DNA from: Clostridium sp. CS001
GTDB lineage: Bacteria > Bacillota > Clostridia > Clostridiales > Clostridiaceae
Direction: 5' to 3'
Length of the DNA: 64,000 nucleotides
Assembly (NCBI RefSeq): GCF_020443565.1
Contig: NZ_JAIZZN010000012.1
Coordinates: forward strand, 42,490-106,489
Part shown: positions 9,332-17,622 of the stretch, one piece after another
Layout of the letters: each line of letters begins with the position of its first letter
Numbering within the stretch: the first letter of the stretch is position 1
The notes under the pieces: model-generated
Told to the model about the DNA's origin: nothing
What the model saw: only the letters and a program-made list of their open reading frames with translations
The model's database searches: none
Position numbers and translations under genes: made by a program

Positions 9332-9466
9332 AACAACATTTTGGAAGCTTCAAGTCTGCCATCTTTTATAAGTGCTAGTTGCCTAGCCAGAAGGGTTACT
9401 TTGGTGGCAATCTAAATCTGCTTCCAAAGTTGTTAATATTGCAGCTTCGCAGAAGATGATTTAATT
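9332..9466 (+). repeat. Structured 130-bp repeat, copy 1
   Basis: This is one of three dispersed copies (others at 15264 and 41445) of an unrecognised element. Its outer arms, AACAACATTTTGGAAGC (9332-9348) and GCTTCCAAAGTTGTT (9420-9434), pair with a 2-nt bulge. They enclose about 70 bp that includes the conserved GGTTACTTTGGTGG. A small 3' hairpin CTTC-GCA-GAAG (9445-9455) follows. The tail overlaps the stop codon of the convergent cadA. Orientation is judged by comparison with the other copies. Confidence 0.85.
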
Positions 9467-11641
9467 AATTTTCATAGCCCTCATAGAATTTAAAACTGCA
9501 ATTAGAGCAACTCCTACATCACCAAAAACTGCTTCCCACATAGTTGAAATTCCAAAGACAGCCAAAACTAGAATAACTATCTTTACACTCAATGCGAATA
9601 TAATGTTTTGCATTACAATGGACTTTGTTTTTTTAGCAATCTTTATAGCCTCAGCAATCTTTGAAGGTTCGTCAGTCATTATTACTATGTCTGCTGCTTC
9701 TATTGCCGCATCCGAACCTACCCCACCCATAGCTATTCCTATATCTGCTCTAGCTAAAACTGGTGCATCATTAATTCCATCACCTACAAACACTATCTTT
9801 CCCTTAGGAGACTTTTGTTTATCTAGAGTTTCCAACTTTTCAACCTTCTCATGTGGAAGAAGTTCTGAGTAAACCTCATCTACACCTAACTTCTTTCCAA
9901 TATTAGAAGCTATATCTTTGTTGTCTCCAGTAAGCATAACTATTTTTTTAACTCCCATAGACTTTAAACTTTCTATAGCGTGAATAGAGTCTTCCTTTAT
10001 CTCATCAGAAATTATAATACTACCTGCATATTTTTTATCTATAGCTATATATATTATAGTACCTACATTTTCAGCCTTGCTGTAGGAAATGCTTTCACTA
10101 TCCATTAGTTTGGAATTACCAGCTATAACATCTTTTCCTCTTATATTAGCTCTAAGGCCTTTCCCAGCTACTTCCTCAAAATCCCTAATATCCTCTTTGT
10201 TTACAGCCTTATCATATGCTTTCAATATTGATATTGCAATTGGATGATTTGAGTAACTTTCTATATGGGCTGCATATTCCAATAATTCTTCCTTACTTAT
10301 ATCACTTTCTTCATGTATTTCTGTAACCTTAAATACTCCTTTAGTTAGTGTTCCTGTCTTATCAAAAACAACAACCTCAACGTTATTTAGTGCCTCCAAA
10401 TAGTTTCCACCCTTAACTAAAATACCATTTTTAGATGCCCCACCTATTCCTCCAAAGAACCCTAGTGGAATAGATATTACTAAAGCACAAGGACAAGATA
10501 CTACTAGAAATACCAGTGCTCTATATATCCACTCTGAGAAAGTAGCCCCAGGTATTAATAGAGGTGGTAATATTGCAAGGATCATTGCACTAATAACTAC
10601 AATGGGGGTATAGTATCTTGCAAATTTAGTTATAAACTTTTCTGTTGGTGCTTTTTTACTACTGGCATTTTGAACTAAATCTAAAATCTTTGCTAGAGTT
10701 GATTGTCCAAACTCTTTATTTACTTCTATAGTTAACAATCCATTTTTGTTTATACATCCAGCTAGAATATCATCTCCACTTTTAACTTCCCTTGGCACAG
10801 ATTCACCAGTTAATGCAGCTGTGTCTATCAATGATTTCCCTTCTATCACAATGCCGTCTAAAGGCACCTTTTCTCCCGGCTTTACTATGATAATATCTCC
10901 AATGTGTACTTCCTCTGGATCTAGTTTTACAATCTCATCATTAATTTTTTTATTTGCGTAGTCAGGTCTGATATCCATAAGTGCTGTTATGGATTTTCGT
11001 GATTTATTTACAGCTACATCTTGGAAAAACTCCCCTACTTGGTAAAAAAGCATAACACCAACGCCTTCTGCAAATTGTCCAATAGAAAAAGCTCCTACAG
11101 TAGCAAGTGCCATTAAAAAATTCTCATCAAAGACTTGACCTCTTAATATATTTTTTATAGCTATTAAAAGTACTTCTCCACCAATCAATAAATAACTTGT
11201 AAAGAATAGCGCAAACTCAACTAAATTGTTAAACTTAAATATAATTGCTATGGTAAAAAGTACTACCCCCATTAAAAAAGTTATAATTTTAGTTTTGTTA
11301 TTCTCTTCATCATCATCATGTGTATGTGAATGGCTATGATCGTGATCATGAGTATGACTATGATTATGCTGTTTGTCATGATTTTCAATCTTTTTTATGG
11401 TGCTAGGTATAACTTTAACATCTGGTTCTAACCTCTTAACTATCTTTTTTACTTCCTCTATAACAGTTAATATCTTTTCTTCATCTTCATTTTGAAATTG
11501 AAGTACCAAGTTTTTATTAACAAAATTTACATTGGCATCTACCACCCCATCTATTTTCTTACATTGAGCTTCAATTTTATTTGCACAATTAGCACAACCC
11601 AGCCCTTTCAAAATAAATTCCCTTTTTATTGTAGTCTCCAT
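9461..11641 (-). CDS. cadA: Heavy-metal P1B-type ATPase (Zn/Cd/Pb exporter)
   Basis: This protein of about 726 residues exports divalent soft metals using ATP. It has an N-terminal HMA domain with the metal-binding GCANC (residues 15-19), a His-rich linker (residues 90-115, many HSHTHDH units), and membrane helices with the SCPCAL translocation motif. It also has TGES, the phosphorylated DKTGTLT and the hinge GDGINDAP. CPC together with the CadC-type repressor next door points to Zn/Cd/Pb rather than Cu. The ATG at 11641 follows GGGGGATG; an upstream in-frame TTG at 11659 would place the ribosome binding site inside the gene. It lies 47 bp downstream of cadC in the same operon. Confidence 0.95.
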   Translation of the reverse strand: METTIKREFILKGLGCANCANKIEAQCKKIDGVVDANVNFVNKNLVLQFQNEDEEKILTVIEEVKKIVKRLEPDVKVIPSTIKKIENHDKQHNHSHTHDHDHSHSHTHDDDEENNKTKIITFLMGVVLFTIAIIFKFNNLVEFALFFTSYLLIGGEVLLIAIKNILRGQVFDENFLMALATVGAFSIGQFAEGVGVMLFYQVGEFFQDVAVNKSRKSITALMDIRPDYANKKINDEIVKLDPEEVHIGDIIIVKPGEKVPLDGIVIEGKSLIDTAALTGESVPREVKSGDDILAGCINKNGLLTIEVNKEFGQSTLAKILDLVQNASSKKAPTEKFITKFARYYTPIVVISAMILAILPPLLIPGATFSEWIYRALVFLVVSCPCALVISIPLGFFGGIGGASKNGILVKGGNYLEALNNVEVVVFDKTGTLTKGVFKVTEIHEESDISKEELLEYAAHIESYSNHPIAISILKAYDKAVNKEDIRDFEEVAGKGLRANIRGKDVIAGNSKLMDSESISYSKAENVGTIIYIAIDKKYAGSIIISDEIKEDSIHAIESLKSMGVKKIVMLTGDNKDIASNIGKKLGVDEVYSELLPHEKVEKLETLDKQKSPKGKIVFVGDGINDAPVLARADIGIAMGGVGSDAAIEAADIVIMTDEPSKIAEAIKIAKKTKSIVMQNIIFALSVKIVILVLAVFGISTMWEAVFGDVGVALIAVLNSMRAMKIN

Positions 11642-11687
11642 TTCATCCCCCACTTTCAATAGTTATTATGTATTTTATTATATAATA

Positions 11688-12050
11688 TTATTTCAATTCC
11701 TTTATGTGTGTAAGTCCTTGATCAAAAATTTGTTTAACATGTTCATCATCTAAAGAATAGTATACAACTTTGCCTTCTTTTCTATACTTTGCAAGCCTAG
11801 CATTTTTAAGCACACGAAGTTGATGTGAAATAGCTGATTGACTCATATTAAGAAGAGCTGCTATGTCACAAACACACATTTCAGTTTCAAATAACACACA
11901 AAGAATTCTAATCCTTGTACTGTCTCCAAAAACTTTAAAAAGCTCTGCTAAATCATATAAAGTTTCTTCCTTTGGTATTGATGCTCTTACTTTCTCCACT
12001 ATATCTTCATGTATAGTAGAACAAGTACAAATCTCTATATTCTTTTCCAT
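11688..12050 (-). CDS. cadC: ArsR/SmtB-family metal-sensing repressor, CadC type
   Basis: This 120-residue winged-helix repressor is expected to release DNA on binding Cd, Pb or Zn. It has the N-terminal CTC motif (residues 7-9) and the helix-3 MCVCD motif near residue 57, matching the thiolate metal site of CadC. The recognition helix region contains MSQSAISHQLRVL. The ATG at 12050 follows GGAGGT; longer in-frame starts upstream would run through the operator region. It is the first gene of the cadC-cadA operon, behind a near-consensus promoter overlaid with operator repeats. Confidence 0.93.
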   Translation of the reverse strand: MEKNIEICTCSTIHEDIVEKVRASIPKEETLYDLAELFKVFGDSTRIRILCVLFETEMCVCDIAALLNMSQSAISHQLRVLKNARLAKYRKEGKVVYYSLDDEHVKQIFDQGLTHIKELK

Positions 12051-12066
12051 ATTCTTACCTCCATTC

Positions 12067-12127
12067 ATATGAACATATGAGCTATTGTTCATGTGTTCAT
12101 TATAAAACATGAACTAATGCTTGTCAA
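12067..12127 (-). promoter_or_regulatory. cadC-cadA promoter with TGTTCAT operator repeats
   Basis: On the minus strand, TTGACA (complement of 12122-12127), a 17-bp spacer and TATAAT (complement of 12099-12104) form a consensus promoter. Two inverted repeats of the TGTTCAT/ATGAACA type overlie it. One pairs CATATGAACA (12067-12076) with TGTTCATGTG. The other pairs GTTCAT (12095-12100) with ATGAAC (12109-12114) and sits on the -10. This is the form expected for SmtB/CadC-family operators, so metal-relieved repression is likely. Confidence 0.75.
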
Positions 12128-12147
12128 TAATAAATAATTACGACTTT

Positions 12148-12180
12148 AAAAGACTATTGAATACTTGCCAATAGCCTTTT
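12148..12180 (-). terminator. Terminator of surE
   Basis: An AAAAG-A-CTATTG / CAATAG-C-CTTTT stem with a 9-nt loop lies 12 bp past the surE stop. It reads on the minus strand into a T-rich stretch. Confidence 0.6.
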
Positions 12181-12191
12181 AAAATTATGAA

Positions 12192-12944
12192 TTAGAACCA
12201 TTGACTTACTTTATTTAATATTTTAAAGTTAGTTAAATCATAGTGAAGTGGTGTTACGGTAACATACCCTTCTTTAAAATATATGGTGTCAGAGTCATCC
12301 TCTTGGAAATCCTTTACTTTTCCTTTGATTTCGTAACTCTTTTCATTATTCTCACCAATAGTTTCTATATAACAATTGTTATATAGTCTGCTACCAATTT
12401 TACATACCTTAATGCCCTTTATTTCATTTTCTTGTAGTAACGGAATATTTACATTTAAAACAATATCACTTTCCATATTATTCTCTTGCGCCTTTTGCAA
12501 TATTTCATTAGCGTATTTAGCCGCCGTTTCATATGTTTCTATATCCTTCGTAACCTCCATAGAAATCGCTATAGAAGATATTTTATAAATGGCTGCTTCA
12601 ATGGCTGCAGAAACTGTACCCGAATATAAAACATCCGTACCAAGATTTATGCCTTTGTTAATACCCGATATCACCATGTCTATTTTCTCATCAATGAGCT
12701 TACTAATTGCTATCTTTACACAATCAGCTGGTGTCCCATCCACACTATAAGCTTTTGATATTAACCCATCTAGTTTTACCTCTCTTACAACAAGTGGTCT
12801 TGTAAGCGTTATTGAATGCCCACATGCGCTTCTCTCATTATCTGGTGCCACAACAATTACTTCATGGTTCTTCTCAAGCTCTTTTACCAATGCATATATC
12901 CCTTTTGCATTTATACCATCATCGTTTGTAATCAATAATCTCAT
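12192..12944 (-). CDS. surE: 5'/3'-nucleotidase SurE
   Basis: This 250-residue metal-dependent phosphatase removes phosphate from nucleoside 5'- and 3'-monophosphates. It begins MRLLITNDDGI with the two catalytic metal-binding aspartates, then has DNERSACGHSITLTRP near residue 37 and SGINKGINLGTDVLYSGTV near residues 92-110, all family hallmarks. Length is typical. The gene stands alone. A 25-bp perfect palindrome lies about 70 bp upstream of the start in a 358-bp gap. Confidence 0.95.
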   Translation of the reverse strand: MRLLITNDDGINAKGIYALVKELEKNHEVIVVAPDNERSACGHSITLTRPLVVREVKLDGLISKAYSVDGTPADCVKIAISKLIDEKIDMVISGINKGINLGTDVLYSGTVSAAIEAAIYKISSIAISMEVTKDIETYETAAKYANEILQKAQENNMESDIVLNVNIPLLQENEIKGIKVCKIGSRLYNNCYIETIGENNEKSYEIKGKVKDFQEDDSDTIYFKEGYVTVTPLHYDLTNFKILNKVSQWF

Positions 12945-13014
12945 TTTTGTTCCTCCTATAATTTTTATAATGCTACTTTATTAATAATTACAATCCAAGT
13001 TTAAAATGATAAAT

Positions 13015-13039
13015 ATACAATGATCATTGATCATTGTAT
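13015..13039. promoter_or_regulatory. 25-bp perfect palindrome upstream of surE
   Basis: Twelve-base arms ATACAATGATCA and TGATCATTGTAT flank a single T. The palindrome contains two TGATCA units and lies in the 358-bp gap between surE and the secreted-repeat gene, about 70 bp before the surE ATG. It lacks a T-run, so an operator is more likely than a terminator. The regulator is unknown. The rest of the gap is AT-rich and otherwise empty except for the terminator at 13246. Confidence 0.5.
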
Positions 13040-13245
13040 CAATTAAAGCTGATTTTTTATTTATTTTAATGACCATTATATATTAATTATATATTTTATA
13101 AGAATAAATATCTATGAGCAAATAGCAATTCACTAACAACTTGCCATAATATTTGGTTTTTCAAATTACTTAAACTTCATTGGTTCTTTATTTACAATTG
13201 TTATTTTCAATCATTAGTTGTTAACCGTCCCTACTTGTTACGTTA

Positions 13246-13285
13246 AAAAAGATTGACAGATTAAACTGCCAACCTTTTTATGTTT
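13246..13285 (-). terminator. Terminator of the secreted four-repeat protein gene
   Basis: AAAAAGATTGACAG (13246-13259) pairs with CTGCCAACCTTTTT (13266-13279) with two mismatches and a 6-nt loop. It lies 24 bp beyond the stop on the minus strand. Confidence 0.7.
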
Positions 13286-13302
13286 TTTTCTACCTCCATG
13301 CT

Positions 13303-14694
13303 TTAATATTGCTTTATTACAACAACTTTTTCTGCAAACCCAATTGGTGGTAGGCTTCTAGTTACTATTCCCCCATAATATGCTACAACCTTAGAACCCT
13401 TTTTAATATCATCTACTTTAAGTTGTTTGCCTGTTTTAAAATCTACAATTTTAGTTTTCTCACTTATATTAAGAACAATATTATCAAATCCACTTTCCCC
13501 TAATCTTTCACCTTTTACTTCAATTCTGTTTTCTTTTTTGTCTTGTGATGTATAAATATTATCCACAGTTCCCATTGTACCCATTTCATATTCTGTATCA
13601 GAAACAACTATTTTTTTCGCACTTCCTATTGGAGGTAGACTTTTAGAAAGTATCCCATCATAGTAGACCTTCACTTTTACATCATTTTTAATTGAGTCTA
13701 TTGTTAATTTTTTACCGCTTTTTTCGCTTATAATTTCAGTTTTAGAATTTATAATAAAGTTTATGCTACTATAGATATTATCTTCATATTTTTCATCCTT
13801 AATGGATATCATAATCTCATTTTTGCTTCCTTCAAGAATATCAATATCCTTGTTCAACCCAGTAGCTGTAACACTTAATTCTTTATCTTGTTTCTTAGAC
13901 AGTATAATAACTTTTTCAGGAGTTGCTATAGGTGGTATACTCCTAGTTGTAATATCATAATAGGCTAACACTCTAACCCCTTTTTTTATAGCCTTATAGC
14001 TTACTTCTTTGCCAGTTTCGCTATCTATAATTTCAGTTTTTTTACTTATGATAAGGTTAGTATCTATTTCACTATCCATAACCGCCATGATCTCTTTTCT
14101 TGTTTTATCTTCTTTATCTTCTTTATCTTCTTTATCTTCTTTATCGTCCCTATCATCTTTATCTTTTTTATCATCCTTATCTTTTAGAATTTCCTTATTT
14201 TCTTTCATTAAAGAAACATCAGTAATTATTCCATAATTGTATAATTCACATTCTTCATTATCTTGTTCTACGATTATCATTGTAGCAGTGCTCATTGGTG
14301 GAATACTGGCAGTAACCGCTGGTCCGTAATAAGCCTTAACTTTTATCCCATTTTTAATGTCACTTACACTTAATCTTTTACCATCTTTTGTACTTATTAT
14401 CTCGGTATCCTCATTTACATTTAGTATTATTTTATCATTAATTCCAGTATTCAACTTATTGTTTTTGATATTAAATCTAAATCCACTTAAGGACGATTTC
14501 ACATCTGATACAACTCCTTCTGCACTGACAAAATATATTTGTGGTTTCTTCTCGCTAATTCCTTGAATTTTAGCGTTAGTATCATTCCTCGTACTAATTA
14601 GATTACTTGTAGTACTTGCAGATGCTAAAATAGAATTTCCAGTTATAAATATTCCTAACATTAATATGGCCATTGTTTTCTTTGTAAACTTCAT
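13303..14694 (-). CDS. Secreted protein with four SIPPI-type repeats, function unknown
   Basis: I do not recognise this 463-residue protein. An N-terminal signal peptide (residues 1-27, ending ASAS) implies export. The mature part holds four divergent repeats of about 90-100 residues. Each has a TEIIS-x-K-x-GK segment, an IKxGxKVxAYY strand and a closing (S/L)PP(I/M) turn such as TASIPPMSTA, TRSIPPIATP, SKSLPPIGSA or TRSLPPIGFA. Between repeats 1 and 2 sits a Lys/Asp/Glu linker (residues 170-200) encoded by near-identical 9-bp units. No catalytic motif or cell-wall anchor is evident. A role in the envelope or in matrix binding is only a guess. The gene is monocistronic. Confidence 0.8.
   Translation of the reverse strand: MKFTKKTMAILMLGIFITGNSILASASTTSNLISTRNDTNAKIQGISEKKPQIYFVSAEGVVSDVKSSLSGFRFNIKNNKLNTGINDKIILNVNEDTEIISTKDGKRLSVSDIKNGIKVKAYYGPAVTASIPPMSTATMIIVEQDNEECELYNYGIITDVSLMKENKEILKDKDDKKDKDDRDDKEDKEDKEDKEDKTRKEIMAVMDSEIDTNLIISKKTEIIDSETGKEVSYKAIKKGVRVLAYYDITTRSIPPIATPEKVIILSKKQDKELSVTATGLNKDIDILEGSKNEIMISIKDEKYEDNIYSSINFIINSKTEIISEKSGKKLTIDSIKNDVKVKVYYDGILSKSLPPIGSAKKIVVSDTEYEMGTMGTVDNIYTSQDKKENRIEVKGERLGESGFDNIVLNISEKTKIVDFKTGKQLKVDDIKKGSKVVAYYGGIVTRSLPPIGFAEKVVVIKQY
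14103..14165. repeat. Short tandem repeat in the acidic/basic linker
   Basis: Repeats of a TCTTTATCT-like 9-bp unit encode successive KED/KDD units in the linker of the secreted protein. Such a tract can change length by slippage in steps of three codons without breaking the frame. Confidence 0.7.
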
Positions 14695-14963
14695 AATAAT
14701 CCCTCCAATATTATAATCTCAATGTAAAATCCATTAATATTCCAATACAATTTTTACTCTTTCACTAAATAGACGACACATTCCAAAAAATCGTTTCAAA
14801 TCTAATTACAAATTTTCAATATAAAGTAATATAAATATTTTTTATCAAACAAAAGGAATTAATATATCTTCCAAAATTCACATACATTTTTTACATATTT
14901 ATTCTATAAAACCAATGGTTTAAATATATCCTTTTAAAACCCTTAAATGCACAATCAATCTTG

Positions 14964-14992
14964 TTGACATTAGTAAACTTTATTAATAAAAT
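14964..14992 (+). promoter_or_regulatory. Promoter of the glycine riboswitch-permease unit
   Basis: TTGACA (14964-14969), a 17-bp spacer and TAAAAT (14987-14992) form a near-consensus promoter. The predicted start near 14999 is about 30 bases before the first riboswitch aptamer. Confidence 0.7.
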
Positions 14993-15028
14993 TATTAATT
15001 ATAATATAAATATATTTATGGATGATAA

Positions 15029-15256
15029 TTATTGGAGATATCTTTTTAGATAACCGTAGAAGAAAGAAATAATACTTTACTCAAGGTTTATTTCGAAACT
15101 TTCAGGTCCGATACAATAATTTGACATACCCCTGGAGAGACTACTTAAATGTGGCATCAACGGAGCAACTTAGATTATTTCTAAGGAAACTTTCAGATAA
15201 AAGGACAGGGAGTAAGAAGGCATTATTTTTGATGCATTTTTACTCCCTGTCTTTTT
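15029..15256 (+). ncRNA. Tandem glycine riboswitch with terminator
   Basis: Two consecutive aptamers are visible. Aptamer 1 (about 15033-15115) has GGAGA, ACCGTAGAAG and AAACTTTCAGG. Aptamer 2 (about 15133-15210) has GGAGAGACT, AACGGAGCAA and AAACTTTCAG followed by AAAAGGACAG. These match the conserved cores of the glycine riboswitch. The 3' strand of aptamer 2 (GACAGGGAGTA, 15204-15214) also forms a perfect 11-bp terminator stem with 15241-15251, followed by TTTTT. Glycine binding should therefore decide between termination and read-through into the permease gene at 15522. Identification is by eye. Confidence 0.85.
15204..15256 (+). terminator. Riboswitch-controlled terminator
   Basis: An 11-bp perfect stem GACAGGGAGTA/TACTCCCTGTC with a 26-nt loop is followed by TTTTT. 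Its 5' arm is shared with the end of glycine aptamer 2, the expected expression platform. Confidence 0.85.
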
Positions 15257-15263
15257 ATATTTT

Positions 15264-15400
15264 AACAACATTTTGGAAGCTTCAAGTCTGCCATCTTCTA
15301 TAAGTTGCAGTTGTCTAGCCCGGAAAGGTTACTTTGGTGGTAGTCTAAATCTGCTTCCAAAGTTGTTAATATTGCAGCATCGCAGATGATGATTTAATTA
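15264..15400 (+). repeat. Structured 130-bp repeat, copy 2
   Basis: This second copy lies just after the riboswitch terminator and thus inside the leader of the permease gene. Outer arms AACAACATTTTGGAAGC and GCTTCCAAAGTTGTT are identical to copy 1. The 3' hairpin reads CATC-GCA-GATG (15378-15388), where copy 1 has CTTC-GCA-GAAG, a compensatory pair change. The remaining leader to 15521 shows no other structure I recognise. Confidence 0.85.
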
Positions 15401-15521
15401 TTATTTCAGAAGAAAATTTGCTGATTTATCATTCTTGTGAAAATCTTAGTTAATGTGCTAGACAATCTTTCAAAGTTAATTTTCATTACTAAAAAACTTA
15501 AAAAAGAAAGGATGATTTATT

Positions 15522-16856
15522 TTGCAAGCATCAAAAAAGTTAAATACTAACAGTAATTTGCCTAAAACACTAAAAAAAGAAATTGGTTTAAGAGAAGCTA
15601 TAACAATAGTTGTAGGAATGGTTATAGGTTCAGGAATTTTCTTTAAGCCCTCAATTGTCTTTAATAATGCTGGTTCTCCAATGCTCGGAATACTTGCTTG
15701 GATAGTAGGTGGTATTATTACAATGGCCTCAGCTCTTACAATAGCTGAAATTGCAGCCGCTATTCCTAAAAGTGGAGGTATCTTTATATATCTTAAAGAA
15801 CTTTATGGTGAAAAGTGGGCCTTTCTATTTGGCTGGGTACAAACTGTGGTCTATGTTCCTGCTGCTTCAGCTGCATTAGCAATAGTCTTAGCAACTCAAG
15901 CTACTAATTTTATACCTATGAGTGGACTTTCTCAAAAATTATTTGCAATATCCATGATATTAATTATCACCATAGCAAATGTTGTATCAACAAAACTTGG
16001 TGGTAAAATTCAATTTGTCGCAACTATTGCAAAACTAATTCCAATTTTTATTATCATAGCTTTAGGGCTTATTAAAGGAACAGCTCATAGTTTCTCAATG
16101 CCAGTAGGAGACATCGCCGCTGGTGCTGGTTTTGGAGCAGCTATGCTTGGCACACTTTGGGCCTATGATGGCTGGGTAGGCGTAGCCAATATAGCAGGAG
16201 AGCTTAAAAATCCTAAAAAAGACCTACCACGTTCTATAATCTTAGGGTTAATCGTTATTATAATAGTTTATGTTTTATTCAACTTAGCAATTTTAAACAT
16301 ACTCCCTATAAAATCAATTATAAGTTCTAATAAAGTAGCTTCTGAAGCTGCAACAATCTTATTTGGAAAATCCGGTTCACTATTTATCGCTGCCGGTATA
16401 CTAATTTCAATCTTTGGAACATTAAATGGCTACCTAATGACAGGTGTTAGAATACCTTTTGCAATGGCACAAGATAAACTTTTACCGTTTAATAAGTTCC
16501 TTGGAAAAGTTAATGAAAAATATGAAACTCCCTTAAACGCTTTTGTTTTCGAAATAGGACTTGCTTGTTTATATGTATTCAGTGGTTCTTTTGACAACTT
16601 AACAAATCTTGTTACCTTTGTTTTATGGATTTTCTTCACAATGGCAGTAGCTGGTATCTTTATATTAAGAACAAAACATAAAGATTTAGATAGGCCATAC
16701 AAAGTACCATTATACCCAATAGTTCCAATGGTAGGAATTATTGGAGGTATATATATTCTAGTAAGTACGCTTATGACTGATACATCAAATGCACTTATAG
16801 GAATTGTAATAACTTTGATTGGATTGCCTGTATATTGGTATATAAAAAAGAAATAA
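15522..16856 (+). CDS. APC-family amino acid permease, SteT-like, under glycine riboswitch
   Basis: This 444-residue membrane protein has about twelve hydrophobic helices. Its first helix carries the APC consensus GMVIGSGIFFKPS, and AYDGWVGVANIAGELKNPKKDLPR follows near residue 215. Overall it reads like the serine/threonine exchanger SteT of Bacillus. The glycine riboswitch in its leader implies that it moves glycine or a closely linked amino acid such as serine or threonine; direction is not known. The TTG start at 15522 follows AAAGGATG at normal distance. It is a single-gene unit ended by a shared bidirectional terminator. Confidence 0.9.
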   Translation: MQASKKLNTNSNLPKTLKKEIGLREAITIVVGMVIGSGIFFKPSIVFNNAGSPMLGILAWIVGGIITMASALTIAEIAAAIPKSGGIFIYLKELYGEKWAFLFGWVQTVVYVPAASAALAIVLATQATNFIPMSGLSQKLFAISMILIITIANVVSTKLGGKIQFVATIAKLIPIFIIIALGLIKGTAHSFSMPVGDIAAGAGFGAAMLGTLWAYDGWVGVANIAGELKNPKKDLPRSIILGLIVIIIVYVLFNLAILNILPIKSIISSNKVASEAATILFGKSGSLFIAAGILISIFGTLNGYLMTGVRIPFAMAQDKLLPFNKFLGKVNEKYETPLNAFVFEIGLACLYVFSGSFDNLTNLVTFVLWIFFTMAVAGIFILRTKHKDLDRPYKVPLYPIVPMVGIIGGIYILVSTLMTDTSNALIGIVITLIGLPVYWYIKKK

Positions 16857-16928
16857 TGTAGGTTAGAAGATGTGCAATATCATTGTCTACTTACAGTAGC
16901 GATGTAAAATATTAAGAATATTGTCATA

Positions 16929-16970
16929 AAAGTAAGGAGCTAACTGCAAAGTTAGCTCCTTACTTTTATT
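16929..16970. terminator. Bidirectional terminator between permease and anti-sigma-like gene
   Basis: A 16-bp perfect stem (16929-16944 with 16951-16966) with a 6-nt loop serves the permease on the plus strand. On the minus strand it overlaps the stop codon of the convergent gene. Confidence 0.88.
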
Positions 16971-17622
16971 CTTTTGTAGATTGATCTATGAAGGATTTTG
17001 CAAGAGCTACTGTTTCATCCATTGAAAGTTCATTGTCTGTGAGAAAACCTATTGAGTAGTAGACCTCATTTGAAGACCAGAAAAATGTATGTGCAGTTTT
17101 AATATCTGTTGGCTTCTTAGTCATATCTTGTTGAGTAATATCATTCTTCTCTATCAAAGGATATGATGGAAATTGTACTTCATGCCAATAGCCTAGTGTA
17201 CCATTTAAATCTACTTTTATTGATGGGGATGAGGAAAGTAGATTTTTTATTTCTACTGAAATGGGCGCAATAGAAATACTTAATTGAGTTTTATCATTAA
17301 TATATTGTGCTTCAACGCCTCTTGTTGGTGCATAGGTAGATAGGCTATTAAATATAGCTTCATCATCAATTGCCTTAAGCATATTCGCTTGAAGCTTTTG
17401 ATTATCTTCATAAGTCATTTTATTTAGGTGAATTGATTCAGATTTATAAGTAAGCTTCATATCGTTACAAAGGGCTTTTGGGAAAAAAACTTGAAATCCA
17501 ACCTTTTTTGTGAGGTCATTATCACTTAAGATTGTACCTTTTCCAGCTGATGGATATATTTCATTACCTTTTAATTTTAATTCCTTTCTAATTCTTTCTT
17601 CAAAGTCTTGCTTATTTTCCAT
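16966..17622 (-). CDS. Anti-sigma-factor-like protein (DUF4367-type C-terminus), probably truncated
   Basis: This 218-residue protein follows a sigma-factor remnant, and its ATG overlaps the remnant's stop region. The N-terminal 25 residues ([14 protein letters not shown]) and the C-terminal part (VGFQVFFPK near residue 42, and YYSIGF and [11 protein letters not shown] near the end) resemble regulators of ECF sigma factors that carry an extracytoplasmic DUF4367-like domain. The transmembrane helix expected between these two parts is missing, so the protein appears internally deleted and may not be functional. The family assignment is by general resemblance and is moderate. Confidence 0.6.
   Translation of the reverse strand: MENKQDFEERIRKELKLKGNEIYPSAGKGTILSDNDLTKKVGFQVFFPKALCNDMKLTYKSESIHLNKMTYEDNQKLQANMLKAIDDEAIFNSLSTYAPTRGVEAQYINDKTQLSISIAPISVEIKNLLSSSPSIKVDLNGTLGYWHEVQFPSYPLIEKNDITQQDMTKKPTDIKTAHTFFWSSNEVYYSIGFLTDNELSMDETVALAKSFIDQSTKE

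Noticed and set aside
9332..9466. Repeat copy 1 read as a T-box or metal-sensing riboswitch because of GGTTACTTTGGTGG and the nearby cadA
   Set aside because: The T-box core and specifier are absent, and the copy lies downstream of cadA on the opposite strand, not in its leader.
13223..13235. AACCGTCCCTACT, also present at 37526-37538
   Set aside because: A 13-base match with no extended similarity or structure is within chance for a 64-kb AT-rich window.
14009..14236. 75-codon plus-strand frame rich in Leu-Ser repeats
   Set aside because: It is the antisense shadow of the Lys/Asp/Glu linker of the secreted protein.
15121..15303. Open frame of 60 codons on the plus strand
   Set aside because: It lies inside glycine aptamer 2, the terminator and repeat copy 2, has no ribosome binding site, and is explained by the RNA structures.
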